Shown here: positions 16,641 to 25,469 of the stretch, one piece after another
Layout: each line of letters starts with the position of its first letter
How positions within the stretch are numbered: position 1 is the first letter of the stretch
DNA from: Marivita sp046592965
Lineage (GTDB): Bacteria > Pseudomonadota > Alphaproteobacteria > Rhodobacterales > Rhodobacteraceae
Reading direction: 5' to 3'
Assembly (NCBI RefSeq): GCF_046592965.1
Contig: NZ_JBISBV010000001.1
Span: 620,001-684,000, forward strand
Length of the DNA: 64,000 nucleotides
Notes under the pieces: generated by a model
What the model saw: the letters and a program-made list of their open reading frames with translations, nothing else
Told to the model about the DNA's origin: nothing
The model's database searches: none
Made by a program: the position numbers and the translations under genes

Positions 16641-17584
16641 GAGCGCGATCTCAGTCGTGGATCGACGATTGCGTAGGCCAGATCGACGAGGAAGTTCACC
16701 ATGATGACCGCAAAGACCAAGAGCATGACCACCGATTCCACGACGATCAGATCGCGTTGGGTGATGGATTGGAAAATCAGCCGCCCGAGTCCCGGCAGAA
16801 AGAACACCTGTTCGATGATGATTGCTCCGGCCAGAAGAAAGGCGAATTGCAGTCCCATGATCGTCAACACCGGGATCAGCGCATTGCGCAAACCGTGGCG
16901 CCACAACGCCTGTTGCGCCGAGAGACCCTTGGCGCGGGCCGTGCGCATGAAATCCTCTCCCAGAATATCGAGCAGCGACGAGCGCATCACGCGCGCCAGG
17001 ATTGCCGCCTGCGGCAACGCGAGCGCGATGGCCGGCAGCGTGAGCGCCTTGATCCCGGCCCAGAAACCCGGATCCCAGCCGGGAAACCCACCGGCGCTGA
17101 ACCAGCGCAGGTTGATGGCAAAGACCAGCACAAGCATCATCGCAAACCAGAAGTTCGGAATGGCGACGCCCAATTGCGTTGCGCCCATGACCGTCAGGTC
17201 GCCCGGCCCACCACGCCGCGCAGCGGCAAAAATACCGGCAGGGAAGGCGATCAGCGTCGACAGCGCAAGCGCATAGAGCGCAAGGGGGAGCGACACCCAA
17301 AGGCGGTCCGCAATCATGCGCGCCACCGGCGCCCGGTAGGTATAGGAGGTGCCGAAATCGCCCGACAGCATGCCGGTGACCCAGCTCAGATATCGGTCGG
17401 GTCGGGATTGATCGAGGCCCAGTTCGGCGCGTAAGGCCGCGACCGTGTCAGGTTGCGCGTTGATGCCCAGCATAAAGCTGGCCGGATCGCCGGGCGCGAC
17501 CTCTACCACGACGAAGATCACCATCGACGCGACAATCAGGCTCAGCCCGAGAGAGAGCAATCTTTTGAGAACATAGCGCACCAT
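16637..17584 (-). CDS. ABC transporter permease, DppB type
   Basis: A 315-residue permease with the DppB/OppB pattern: one helix at the start (LGLSLIVASMVIFVVVEVAPGDP), a large outside loop, then FGTSYTYRAPVARMIADRL and the ATPase-contact loop EDFMRTARAKGLSAQQALWRHGLRNALIP. It is the first gene of the leftward cluster of permeases, ATPase, aldehyde dehydrogenase, SDR and P1 peptidase. The 85 bases upstream hold no binding-protein gene, only the gap to the pterin dehydratase gene. Confidence 0.93.
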   Translation of the reverse strand: MVRYVLKRLLSLGLSLIVASMVIFVVVEVAPGDPASFMLGINAQPDTVAALRAELGLDQSRPDRYLSWVTGMLSGDFGTSYTYRAPVARMIADRLWVSLPLALYALALSTLIAFPAGIFAAARRGGPGDLTVMGATQLGVAIPNFWFAMMLVLVFAINLRWFSAGGFPGWDPGFWAGIKALTLPAIALALPQAAILARVMRSSLLDILGEDFMRTARAKGLSAQQALWRHGLRNALIPVLTIMGLQFAFLLAGAIIIEQVFFLPGLGRLIFQSITQRDLIVVESVVMLLVFAVIMVNFLVDLAYAIVDPRLRSRS

Positions 17585-17669
17585 TGCGCGCAGGTTAGGC
17601 GAAGCGAACCGGCAAGGAAACGCCGAAATTCAGCGGTATGCGCGTGCCTTGGCTTGGAAATTCCGGCCC

Positions 17670-17960
17670 CTACAGCCCGTCCATCTTGCGTGCCAGTTTC
17701 GCGTCCAGCGCAGACAGGCCGTCCACGTCATGCGTGGTCAACGTGACGTGCACCTTGTTGTAAACGTTGCGCCACTCGGGGTGGTGGTTCCATTTTTCGG
17801 CATACATCGCAGCACGGGTCATCCAGGCAAACGCCTCGGTAAAATCCTGAAACGAGAAGGTTTTGCAGATGGCATCTCGGTCCGTATCGAGTTCCCATCC
17901 GGCCTCGAACAGGGGTTCCAGAACGGTTTTTCGGGCGGTGTCGGACAGTTTTTCGGTCAT
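17670..17960 (-). CDS. phhB: 4a-hydroxytetrahydrobiopterin dehydratase (PCD/DCoH)
   Basis: A 96-residue protein with the conserved EKWNHHPEW motif (about 54-62) of pterin-4a-carbinolamine dehydratase. The enzyme recycles the pterin cofactor of aromatic amino acid hydroxylases; no phenylalanine hydroxylase gene is near, and many bacteria use it in other pterin pathways such as Moco. The start overlaps the stop of the preceding FemAB-like gene (ATGA), so it is probably co-translated. Confidence 0.92.
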   Translation of the reverse strand: MTEKLSDTARKTVLEPLFEAGWELDTDRDAICKTFSFQDFTEAFAWMTRAAMYAEKWNHHPEWRNVYNKVHVTLTTHDVDGLSALDAKLARKMDGL

Positions 17961-19156
17961 TGTTGATCCTCAATCTGAGCTTTTCGGAACGGACCGTAGC
18001 TGGTCAGCACCTCGATATCATCGTCCACCGCGTCGGATTCGGCTTCAAGGAAACGCGCAACGGCGTCCGCAAAGCCGGCGTCTGCGATCCAGTGCAGCGA
18101 ATGGATCGGCACCGGAAGATACCCGCGCGACAACTTGTGATCACCTTGTGCGCCAGCTTCGACACGAGTGTGGCCGTGCGCGATGGCATAGTCCATCGCC
18201 TGATAATAGCAGAGTTCGAAATGCAGGCAGGGATGATCTTCGGTGCACCCCCAATAGCGCCCGTAAAGTGTGTCTCGACCGATCACATTGAGGGCACCAG
18301 CGACCCACGCACCGTCACGCTGCGCCATCACCAACAGGATGTCGTTGCGCAACGTGTCCTGCGCAATATCAAAAAACCGGCGTGTCAGATAGGGTGTGCC
18401 CCATTTCCGCGCGCCGGTGTCTTGGTAAAACTCCCAGAAAGCATCCCAGTGTTCGGGGCGGATGTCATCGCCGCTGAAGTGATGTATCGTGCCGCCAAAG
18501 GCCTGCGCGCGTTGGCGTTCCTTGCGAATGGCCTTGCGCTTGCGCGAACTCAGGTCTCCCAGGAATGCGTCAAAGCTGTCGTAACCGCGATTCTGCCAAT
18601 GGTATTGCTGCGTGCGACGGCGCAATAGGCCGATCCGCTCGCCGGCAATGGCTTCGGCTTCGGTGCAAAACGTGACGTGCAGCGAGGACAAATCGTTCTC
18701 TGATGCAACCTGCACCGCGCCTTGGATCAAGGCGCTCATGCCTTCGACCTCGTATCCCGGCCGGGTCAGAAAGCGCCGCCCTGTGGCGGGGGTAAAAGGA
18801 ACGGCGATCTGGAGCTTGGGATAGTACCGCCCTCCCGCCTGTTCCCAGGCATGCGCCCAGTTGTGATCGAAAATGTACTCGCCCTGGCTGTGGCCCTTGG
18901 CGTAAAGCGGTGCGCAGGCGATGATCTGGTCATCCATTTCGGCGGTCAGGTATCGCGGCTCCCAACCCGTTCCCGGGCCAACCGACCCGCTCTCCTCCAG
19001 GGCCAAGAGGAATCGATGCGTCGTAAACGGATCATAGGGTCGTCCTCCGTCGGACGTTTCCGGACATGCGCACTCATCCCAATCCACCGCAGCGATCTGC
19101 GCGATGGAGGGGTGCATGGTAACGGAGAGTGTAGGCGCTTGGGCCGGTTGCGGCAT
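17957..19156 (-). CDS. FemAB/GNAT-like peptidoglycan-related protein (PF04339 type)
   Basis: A 399-residue protein starting at ATG 19156 behind GAGGGATCACC. It shows the FemAB-like/DUF482 pattern: EYIFDHNWAHAWEQAGGRYYPKLQIAVPFTP, LPL-type substrate region QNRGYDSFDAFLGDLSSRKRKAIRKER, and YGRYWGCTEDHPCLHFELCYYQAMDYAI with VEAGAQGDHKLSRGYLP near the end. These proteins have a tandem GNAT fold and are annotated as peptidoglycan biosynthesis or recognition proteins; the actual acyl acceptor is not known. It lies between GDPD and the pterin dehydratase. Confidence 0.85.
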   Translation of the reverse strand: MPQPAQAPTLSVTMHPSIAQIAAVDWDECACPETSDGGRPYDPFTTHRFLLALEESGSVGPGTGWEPRYLTAEMDDQIIACAPLYAKGHSQGEYIFDHNWAHAWEQAGGRYYPKLQIAVPFTPATGRRFLTRPGYEVEGMSALIQGAVQVASENDLSSLHVTFCTEAEAIAGERIGLLRRRTQQYHWQNRGYDSFDAFLGDLSSRKRKAIRKERQRAQAFGGTIHHFSGDDIRPEHWDAFWEFYQDTGARKWGTPYLTRRFFDIAQDTLRNDILLVMAQRDGAWVAGALNVIGRDTLYGRYWGCTEDHPCLHFELCYYQAMDYAIAHGHTRVEAGAQGDHKLSRGYLPVPIHSLHWIADAGFADAVARFLEAESDAVDDDIEVLTSYGPFRKAQIEDQQ

Positions 19157-19202
19157 GGTGATCCCTCGTGACCCTAAAGACTTGGGCCGCTTTCGGCAGG
19201 GT

Positions 19203-19958
19203 TCAAGCGGCGTAGCCCTCAAAGGTGATATTGTCGGCGATCTTGCGCACCTCACGCTCCTGTTCGGGGCTGCGCACGGTCCAGCACAAGATCGGGAATC
19301 CGTTGGCCTTGATCTGTTCGACGCGCGGCGACTTCAGGTCTTTCACATCGTGGCTGATAAAACTTGCGCCGACGCGTTCGAAATCGGGAATGCCGACCAG
19401 CCTGGCGCGTGTGTCGACCGGCACATGGGGGTCGTTTTCCTTGTGCCATGCCGAGCTGATGATGCCGCGCGGCACATGCGGACACAGCGTCTGAAGTCGG
19501 GCAACCATGTGAGGGTTGAACGACATCAGCGCCACCGGGCCGCTATAGCCGTTCAGCGCCTCCGCCGTCGCAACTTCCAGCGTCCCGTCGGTTTCGCCCA
19601 TTTCGCCGTGCTGGTCCTTCAGTTCGATCAGCAGCGGTGCCGCTCCGTTCACCTGATCCAGCACTGCGTCGAGCGTCGGGATCATGTCGGCCCCACCGCT
19701 CAACCCGATGGTTTGCAACGCGCGTGCATCGCGGTCGCGCACCGGGCCGGTCTGATCGGTAAGGCGGTCCAGATCGTAATCGTGGAACACCATCGCCACA
19801 CCGTCGCACGACAGTTGCACATCCATTTCGATCCCGTACCCGGCCGCGATCGCGGCGGCAAACGCGGCCGGGCTATTTTCGATCCGGCCAGCGGTCTTGT
19901 CGTGATAGCCGCGATGCGCAATCGGGCGGGATAGAAACTCGGATGGCAGCCTGGTCAT
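19203..19958 (-). CDS. glycerophosphodiester phosphodiesterase family protein
   Basis: A 251-residue TIM-barrel hydrolase. The catalytic set is visible: AHRG (His15, Arg16), ENS (Glu27), EMDV (Glu44, Asp46) and FHD (His59). GDPDs split glycerophosphodiesters into glycerol-3-phosphate and an alcohol. No signal peptide is seen, so it is likely cytosolic. The stop of the RidA gene overlaps its start (ATGA at 19955-19958), so the two are probably translated together. Confidence 0.93.
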   Translation of the reverse strand: MTRLPSEFLSRPIAHRGYHDKTAGRIENSPAAFAAAIAAGYGIEMDVQLSCDGVAMVFHDYDLDRLTDQTGPVRDRDARALQTIGLSGGADMIPTLDAVLDQVNGAAPLLIELKDQHGEMGETDGTLEVATAEALNGYSGPVALMSFNPHMVARLQTLCPHVPRGIISSAWHKENDPHVPVDTRARLVGIPDFERVGASFISHDVKDLKSPRVEQIKANGFPILCWTVRSPEQEREVRKIADNITFEGYAA

Positions 19959-20416
19959 TTGATCTCGAAGATGCCTTCGATCTCGACCGCAACACCGAAC
20001 GGCAGTGCGCCTGCGGAAACGGCAGATCGGGCGTGACGGCCATTGTCGCCCAGAACCTCGACCATCAGGTCCGAGGCGCCGTTCACGACTTTGGGCTGCT
20101 CTTCGAAGTCAGGGGTCGAATTGACGAACCCTACCAATTTGAGCACACGAATACGCGATAAGTCGCCATCCGCAGCCTTGCGCGCCTGCGCCAAGAGACC
20201 CAGAGCACAGTATTTGGCCGCTTCGGCACCGGCGTTCACATCCAGCTCTGCGCCAACTTTCCCTTTGATCAATCCGTCCGGTCCATTCGGCAACTGGCCG
20301 GAGACGAAAATCTGATTACCGGATTTCACGAACGGCACATAATTGGCGGAAGGCGCTTGCGCGTCAGGCAATGTCAGGCCGAGTTCGGAAAGGCGGGCTT
20401 CGATGGGGTTGGTCAT
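19955..20416 (-). CDS. RidA family protein
   Basis: A 153-residue YjgF/YER057c/UK114 protein. Typical parts are the FVKSGNQIFVSGQLP beta strand, EAAKYCALGLLAQARKA and the final LGDNGRHARSAVSAGALPFGVAVEIEGIFEI. The Arg in HARSAV and the final Glu region correspond to the imine-binding pocket. RidA removes reactive enamine/imine products of PLP enzymes. At 153 residues it is longer than the 130-residue RidA type and closer to the GHARSAVG-type group of alphaproteobacteria. Confidence 0.9.
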   Translation of the reverse strand: MTNPIEARLSELGLTLPDAQAPSANYVPFVKSGNQIFVSGQLPNGPDGLIKGKVGAELDVNAGAEAAKYCALGLLAQARKAADGDLSRIRVLKLVGFVNSTPDFEEQPKVVNGASDLMVEVLGDNGRHARSAVSAGALPFGVAVEIEGIFEIK

Positions 20417-20502
20417 TTTATCCTCCGGAGTGATGTTGATTTGACGCTATTGCGCCATGTCTGAAATGGAAAGGGGCGTCGGGCCTTTGGGGTGTCGATA
20501 CG

Positions 20503-22686
20503 TCAGTTGCCGCCAAGGATGTCGCGTAAGAGTTGGTTGAGTGCGTTTTCCAGCGCATTGCCGCTTTGCGGTTGGCGTTGCGGGGCTTGTTGCTGTGGCT
20601 GCTGGGGTTGCACGACCTGACGCGGTGCGTCCGGCTCTGTCATGGGCAGGGGATGGACGGGCAAGCCCTGATGTACGCGCACCATCGCTTCGCGCCAGAT
20701 CTCGGCAGGCAATCCTCCGCCGGTCACGTCGGTGAGCGGCGTGTTGTCGTCATACCCCATCCAGACACCCGCGACATAGTCCGCAGTGAACCCGATGAAC
20801 CACGCATCACGGGCGGCCTGCGTCGTGCCTGTCTTTCCCGCGGCCTGCCGGTCAGGTAGCTTTGCCCGGCTTCCGGTCCCGTTCGAGACGACTTTCTCCA
20901 TCATCCAAATCAGTTGCCGCGCTGCGTCTTCGCGGATCACTCGTTCGCCGATACCGCCGCCAGCGCCCATCATCGGCGTGTCCTCACCCTTCAGCCGCAA
21001 TTCGCGCAACCCGTACGGTGTGACCGAAGAGCCGCCGTTGAGGATGCCGGCATAGGCCCCTGTCATTTCCAGCAAGGAGGCTTCTGACGCCCCGAGAGCC
21101 AGCGCCGGCGTGTCGGTCAGCGTGCTGTCGATCCCGAAATCCTCGGACACCTTGCGCACCAGATCGCGGCCCACCGATTCCGAGATTTTGACCGCCGGCA
21201 CGTTCAGGCTTCTCCGCAGAGCGTCGATCAAGGTCACCGGTCCGTCATAGACCCCGGCATTGTAGTTTTCCGGGCACCATTTGCCGGAGCCGGGAATGTT
21301 CATGCAGAAGGGCGCGTCCTCGACCGTATCATACGGGGTGTAACCCAGTTCCAGCGCCGTGGCGTAGACAAAGGGCTTGAACGCCGATCCCGTCTGTCGT
21401 TTCGCCTGCGTGGCGCGATTGAAGACGCCCGAAACATTGGTCTTGCGTCCCCCCACCATGCCGCGCACGGCACCGTCCGCCGACATCACTACGATTGCCG
21501 CTTCGGCTTTGGAGCTTGCGCTCACCTTGGTGGAAAAGATCGCCTTGATCGCGTCTTCGGCTGCTTTCTGGATGCGCTGGTCCAGCGTGGTCAGGATGAT
21601 GACATCCTCGGTCGTGTCGCGGGTAAAGAAATCCGGGCCGGACTGCATGACCCAATCCGCAAAATACCCGCCTGTCTTGGTCTCCGCCTCGGTTGACAGC
21701 GTGGCCGGATTGGCTTGGGCGGCCTTGGTTTCCGCATCGCTCAGATAGCCCTGATCGTTCATCAACCGCAGCACCGTCGCCGCGCGCGCTTGCGCGCGTT
21801 CGAGGCTGGATGTCGGCGCAAGACTGGACGGGGCCGTCAGCAAACCCGCGATCATTGCCGCTTCCTGCGCTGTCAGGGCCGAGGCCGGCTTGGAGAAGTA
21901 CCTCTCTGACGCTGCCGATGCACCATAGGCTCCGCCGCCCATATATGCGCGATTGAGGTAGATCGAGAGGATTTCATTCTTGGTGTATTTAACCTCCATC
22001 GCCAACGAATAGACGGCCTCCTTGGCCTTTCGGGCCAGTGAGCCACGGCGGCAATCGGCGATGTATTCGGCTTCGTTCTTCCAGTTGTTCGGATCGTATT
22101 TGACCCCAAGGCACAGCAGCTTGGCGGTCTGTTGCGTGATCGTGGACCCGCCGTGACCCGATAACGGCCCGCGCCCTTCGGAGAGGTTGATGCGCACCGC
22201 TGACGCGATGCCGCGCGGAGAGAGGCCGAAATGGGAGTAGAACCGTTTGTCTTCGGTCGCGACCACCGCGTTCTTGAGATGGGGCGACACTGACTCTGCC
22301 GTGACCACGCCGCCGAACTGGTCGCCCCGCCAGGCAAACGCCACACCGTCCCGGTCGAGCAGTTGGACCGACCCGCGCGCACGCCCGTCAAGCGCGGCGG
22401 AAACCTCCGGCAATGTCGTGTAAGTATACCCCACGAAGGCCGCGAGGATCAGCGCGGCGACAAGCCCGGCGCGGATGAACAACCGAAGGAAGAACCTGAA
22501 GATCAGGCCGATGATGCCGGTGAAGAACCCGACAATACCCCGTCTTGGCTTTGAGCCTGCGGCCTTGCGCTTTGCCGGTGCCGGTTTGCGCGGTTTGGCG
22601 GCCTTTCGCGGCTTGGCCTTGGCGGATTTGCCGGGATACCGGCGGTCCGCCACCAGTCGGCCTTTGCCACGTCGTGAATCAGTCAT
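20503..22686 (-). CDS. class A penicillin-binding protein (transglycosylase/transpeptidase)
   Basis: A 727-residue peptidoglycan synthase of the PBP1A/1C group. It starts at ATG 22686 behind AGGCGG. Residues 20-50 are a Lys/Pro/Ala-rich cytosolic tail; one membrane helix covers about 52-88. The GT51 glycosyltransferase has EDKRFY (catalytic Glu145) and GGSTITQQTAKLL (179-191). The transpeptidase has SAFK (Ser434, Lys437), SLN (493-495) and KTGT (618-621). The last 60 residues are Pro/Gln-rich. It is divergent from the ammonium transporter gene. Confidence 0.95.
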   Translation of the reverse strand: MTDSRRGKGRLVADRRYPGKSAKAKPRKAAKPRKPAPAKRKAAGSKPRRGIVGFFTGIIGLIFRFFLRLFIRAGLVAALILAAFVGYTYTTLPEVSAALDGRARGSVQLLDRDGVAFAWRGDQFGGVVTAESVSPHLKNAVVATEDKRFYSHFGLSPRGIASAVRINLSEGRGPLSGHGGSTITQQTAKLLCLGVKYDPNNWKNEAEYIADCRRGSLARKAKEAVYSLAMEVKYTKNEILSIYLNRAYMGGGAYGASAASERYFSKPASALTAQEAAMIAGLLTAPSSLAPTSSLERAQARAATVLRLMNDQGYLSDAETKAAQANPATLSTEAETKTGGYFADWVMQSGPDFFTRDTTEDVIILTTLDQRIQKAAEDAIKAIFSTKVSASSKAEAAIVVMSADGAVRGMVGGRKTNVSGVFNRATQAKRQTGSAFKPFVYATALELGYTPYDTVEDAPFCMNIPGSGKWCPENYNAGVYDGPVTLIDALRRSLNVPAVKISESVGRDLVRKVSEDFGIDSTLTDTPALALGASEASLLEMTGAYAGILNGGSSVTPYGLRELRLKGEDTPMMGAGGGIGERVIREDAARQLIWMMEKVVSNGTGSRAKLPDRQAAGKTGTTQAARDAWFIGFTADYVAGVWMGYDDNTPLTDVTGGGLPAEIWREAMVRVHQGLPVHPLPMTEPDAPRQVVQPQQPQQQAPQRQPQSGNALENALNQLLRDILGGN

Positions 22687-22772
22687 GTCGACCGCCTGTA
22701 ATGCTGCTCGTTTTCGGCAATTTAGTGGGTTTTCACGACGATGTGGACCGTCGGCACCGGACACGCAACTTT

Positions 22773-22789
22773 ATTTTTAGTCTAAAAAT
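22773..22789. promoter_or_regulatory. AT-rich palindrome in the pbp-amt intergenic region
   Basis: ATTTTTAG-T-CTAAAAAT is a perfect 8-bp inverted repeat with one central base, in a GC-rich chromosome. It is 87 bases before the PBP start and 166 before the amt start. It somewhat resembles iron-regulator boxes but does not match one exactly, so the binding protein is not assigned. Confidence 0.4.
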
Positions 22790-22804
22790 TAATCAAACCT
22801 AGAA

Positions 22805-22825
22805 AATTGTGCAAAAATTGTGCAA
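22805..22825 (+). promoter_or_regulatory. tandem 11-base direct repeat upstream of amt
   Basis: AATTGTGCAA occurs twice, at 22805-22814 and 22816-22825, exactly one helical turn apart. TTGTGCA is similar to half of an enterobacterial NtrC site, but the repeat is direct and not inverted. It is a candidate activator site for the ammonium transporter. Confidence 0.35.
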
Positions 22826-22954
22826 CTTTGTCGTTCGTGCGTCCGAAACCGGTGCCGCGCGGACTTTCCTTTCCGTGACCCGCTTGCGTCTTCTGACGGG
22901 GCAACGCGTTGGCCCACAGGCGCCAACGTCGGGATACACAACGAGGAAACCACC

Positions 22955-24292
22955 ATGATAAAAGTCTTCAAACCCTTTTCGGTTGCAGCCGCGATTGTGC
23001 TGCTGCCAGCGACAGGCATGGGCCAAGAAGGCCCTGTGGCGGGGGCTGCGGCGTCAACGGATAGCGTCTTCATCCTCAATTCCCTGCTGTTTCTCGTTGG
23101 CGGGTTTCTGGTGTTCTTCATGGCGGCCGGGTTTGCGATGCTCGAAGCCGGGCTGGTGCGTTCCAAGAACGTGACGATGCAACTGACCAAGAACATCGCG
23201 CTGTTTTCGCTGGCGTCGATCTTTTATTACCTCATTGGCTATAACCTGATGTACCCGCTGGGAACATGGCTGAGCGAGGGTGTGCTTTCGGGCGTCTGGG
23301 GTCCGGCTGTACTCGAAGCGGTTGGCGTAACGGCTGAGAACGCCGATGATTATGGTTACGCCGCCACCGGGTCCGACTATTTTTTCCAACTGATGTTCTG
23401 TGCGGCAACCGCTTCCATCGTGTCGGGCGCATTGGCCGAACGGATCAAGCTGTGGCCGTTTCTGGCCTTCGTGATCGTGCTCACGTCGGTCATCTACCCC
23501 TTGCAGGCATCCTGGAAATGGGGCGGCGGATTTCTTGATCAGGCGGGGTTTCTTGATTTTGCGGGGTCCACGGTCGTGCACTCGGTCGGCGGCTGGGCGG
23601 CTTTGGTGGGAGCGATCATTCTCGGGCCGCGCATCGGCAAGTACAAAGGCGGCAAGACCGTGCCGATGCCCGGCTCCAATCTGGCGCTGGCGACCTTGGG
23701 GACATTCATCCTCTGGATGGGGTGGTTCGGTTTCAACGGCGGGTCGCAACTGGCGATGGGCACCGTTGGCGATGTGGCCGACATCAGCCGTATCTTTGCC
23801 AACACCAATGCGGCGGCAGCCGGCGGCGCGATTGCGGCACTGTTGCTGACGCAGGCACTCTACAAAAAACCAGACCTGACGATGGCCCTGAACGGCGCTT
23901 TGGCCGGTCTTGTCTCGATCACCGCAGAGCCGCTGATGCCGACCTTGGGTATCGCGACGCTGATCGGCGGCATCGGCGGAATGATCGTGGTTCTTGGTGT
24001 TCCGTTGCTCGACAGGCTCGGGATCGACGATGTGGTCGGTGCCGTACCCGTTCACCTCTTCTGCGGTATCTGGGGGACGCTCGCTGTGGTTCTGACCAAC
24101 CCGGATGCGTCACTTGGCGTGCAGCTCTACGGGATTTCGGTTGTCGCGATCTTTGTCATCGTGACGTCCGCTGCGATGTGGATGCTGCTCAAGGCAACGC
24201 TCGGCATTCGCGTTACCGAAGAAGACGAGATCTACGGGCTCGACATGGCGGAGCTTGGCATGGAGGCCTACCCGGAATTCTCCAAGGGCTGA
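22955..24292 (+). CDS. amt: ammonium transporter
   Basis: A 445-residue Amt/MEP/Rh channel. The start is ATG 22955 behind ACGAGGAAACC. An N-terminal signal-like helix ends near MGQEG, as in many proteobacterial Amt proteins, and eleven membrane helices follow. The two pore histidines lie in STVVHSVGGWAAL and VPVHLFCGIWGT. It imports ammonium under nitrogen limitation. In most proteobacteria glnK lies next to amtB; there is no glnK here. Its end faces the iron exporter gene with a shared hairpin. Confidence 0.95.
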   Translation: MIKVFKPFSVAAAIVLLPATGMGQEGPVAGAAASTDSVFILNSLLFLVGGFLVFFMAAGFAMLEAGLVRSKNVTMQLTKNIALFSLASIFYYLIGYNLMYPLGTWLSEGVLSGVWGPAVLEAVGVTAENADDYGYAATGSDYFFQLMFCAATASIVSGALAERIKLWPFLAFVIVLTSVIYPLQASWKWGGGFLDQAGFLDFAGSTVVHSVGGWAALVGAIILGPRIGKYKGGKTVPMPGSNLALATLGTFILWMGWFGFNGGSQLAMGTVGDVADISRIFANTNAAAAGGAIAALLLTQALYKKPDLTMALNGALAGLVSITAEPLMPTLGIATLIGGIGGMIVVLGVPLLDRLGIDDVVGAVPVHLFCGIWGTLAVVLTNPDASLGVQLYGISVVAIFVIVTSAAMWMLLKATLGIRVTEEDEIYGLDMAELGMEAYPEFSKG

Positions 24293-24302
24293 CATTGCCT
24301 CT

Positions 24303-24328
24303 GGCCTCGGTTGCTTGCGACCGGGGCC
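24303..24328. terminator. hairpin between convergent amt and mbfA
   Basis: GGCCTCGGT (24303-24311) pairs with ACCGGGGCC (24320-24328) with one G-T pair and an 8-base loop. It has no clear T tract on either strand, so it is a weak intrinsic terminator at best, though it fits the end of both converging genes. Confidence 0.4.
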
Positions 24329-25302
24329 TACCCGCTGCCGATCAGAACACCGGCGGCAAAGACCAGTGCGCCGCCCAGAACGACCTGCATCGCGGCGCGG
24401 AAAAACGGCGTGTCCATATACTTGTTCTGAATCCACGCAATCGCCCAAAGCTCGATGAACACCACGACAAAGGCGATGATCGTTGCGGTCCAGAAATCGG
24501 TGATAAGGTAAGGCAAGGCATGTCCCAACCCGCCCAGCGTGGTCATGATGCCAGAGGCGAATCCGCGCTTGTAGGGAGAGCCGCGCCCTGACAACTGGCC
24601 ATCATCAGAGGCCGCTTCGGTGAAGCCCATCGAGATGCCCGCCCCCACAGAGGCCGCCAGTCCGACGAGGAACGTCGTCCAGGTGTCATGCGTGGCGAAC
24701 GCGGTGGCGAATATCGGCGCGAGGGTCGATACCGACCCGTCCATCAGACCGGCAAGACCGGGCTGCACCCATGTCAGCACGAACTGACGGCGGGCGTTGT
24801 TTTCCTCGCTGGTGCGGGAGGCGTGATCCAGATGTTCGGCTTCGAGCTGTTCGGCGGTCGTCTGATGCCCGGCCTCGGCAGCGGCCAGATCCCCCAGCAA
24901 CTTGCGCGTCGCGGCATCTGTCGTGCGTTTGGCGGCGGCGAGATAGAATTGCTCGGCGTCATGCTCCATCGCCTCCGCTTCGGCGCGCACACGCTCGATG
25001 CCAAGGTTCTCGATCAGCCAGACCGGCTTGCGGGCGTAAAACCCCGCCACATGCTCGCGCCGGATCAGAGGAATGGTGTCACTGAACCTGTCGCGGTGCA
25101 GTTCCACGAGACTTTGGCGGTGGCCATCTTCTTCGCGGGCCATGCCTTCGAAGATCGCGGCGGTTGCCGGGTATTCGGATCGCAGGCGTTCGGCATAGCT
25201 GCGATAAATGCGGGCGTCGTCTTCTTCCGAGGAAATGGCGAGCGCCAGAATTTCCTGTTCGGACAAATCGGAAAAGCGGCGGCGGTTCAGCGAAAAGCGC
25301 AT
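24328..25302 (-). CDS. mbfA: MbfA-like iron exporter (ferritin-like plus VIT1 domains)
   Basis: A 324-residue protein starting at ATG 25302 (RBS AAGGA). The first 160 residues are a ferritin-like four-helix unit with the metal-binding Glu/His set in ISSEEDDARIYRSY, MAREEDGHR, MEHDAEQFY and AAEAGHQ. The rest is a VIT1/CCC1 membrane domain with LAGLMDGSVSTLAPIF and ASVGAGISMGFTEAASDDG. In Agrobacterium and Bradyrhizobium MbfA exports iron and gives peroxide resistance under Irr control. I could not find a convincing Irr box in the short upstream region, which it shares with the LexA box of imuB. Confidence 0.9.
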   Translation of the reverse strand: MRFSLNRRRFSDLSEQEILALAISSEEDDARIYRSYAERLRSEYPATAAIFEGMAREEDGHRQSLVELHRDRFSDTIPLIRREHVAGFYARKPVWLIENLGIERVRAEAEAMEHDAEQFYLAAAKRTTDAATRKLLGDLAAAEAGHQTTAEQLEAEHLDHASRTSEENNARRQFVLTWVQPGLAGLMDGSVSTLAPIFATAFATHDTWTTFLVGLAASVGAGISMGFTEAASDDGQLSGRGSPYKRGFASGIMTTLGGLGHALPYLITDFWTATIIAFVVVFIELWAIAWIQNKYMDTPFFRAAMQVVLGGALVFAAGVLIGSG

Positions 25303-25435
25303 GAGGCGTCCTTGTGGCATATCAATAGGTCATTTTCCTGCATCATGGCGTTTGCGGGCAGCGATGTCAGTGTGACGAATCCCCACTTTTGAATACGACC
25401 TTTTCCTCGACTCGTTACCGCGCAGAGGTGTATTG

Positions 25436-25450
25436 GAACAAAAGTAGAAC
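25436..25450 (+). promoter_or_regulatory. LexA (SOS) box upstream of imuB
   Basis: GAAC-AAAAGTA-GAAC is an exact direct repeat of GAAC with a 7-base spacer, which is the alphaproteobacterial LexA consensus (GTTC-N7-GTTC on the other strand). It ends 19 bases before the imuB ATG, a position that would block transcription. It should make imuB inducible by DNA damage. Confidence 0.85.
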
Positions 25451-25469
25451 ATTTGCTGCCGCGAGTCTC

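Noticed and set aside
15825..17300. A longer start for the DppC permease, up to 17300
   Set aside because: The additional 220 residues overlap the DppB gene on the same strand, have no helices of the family and precede the conserved start; GTG 16640 overlapping the DppB stop is standard.
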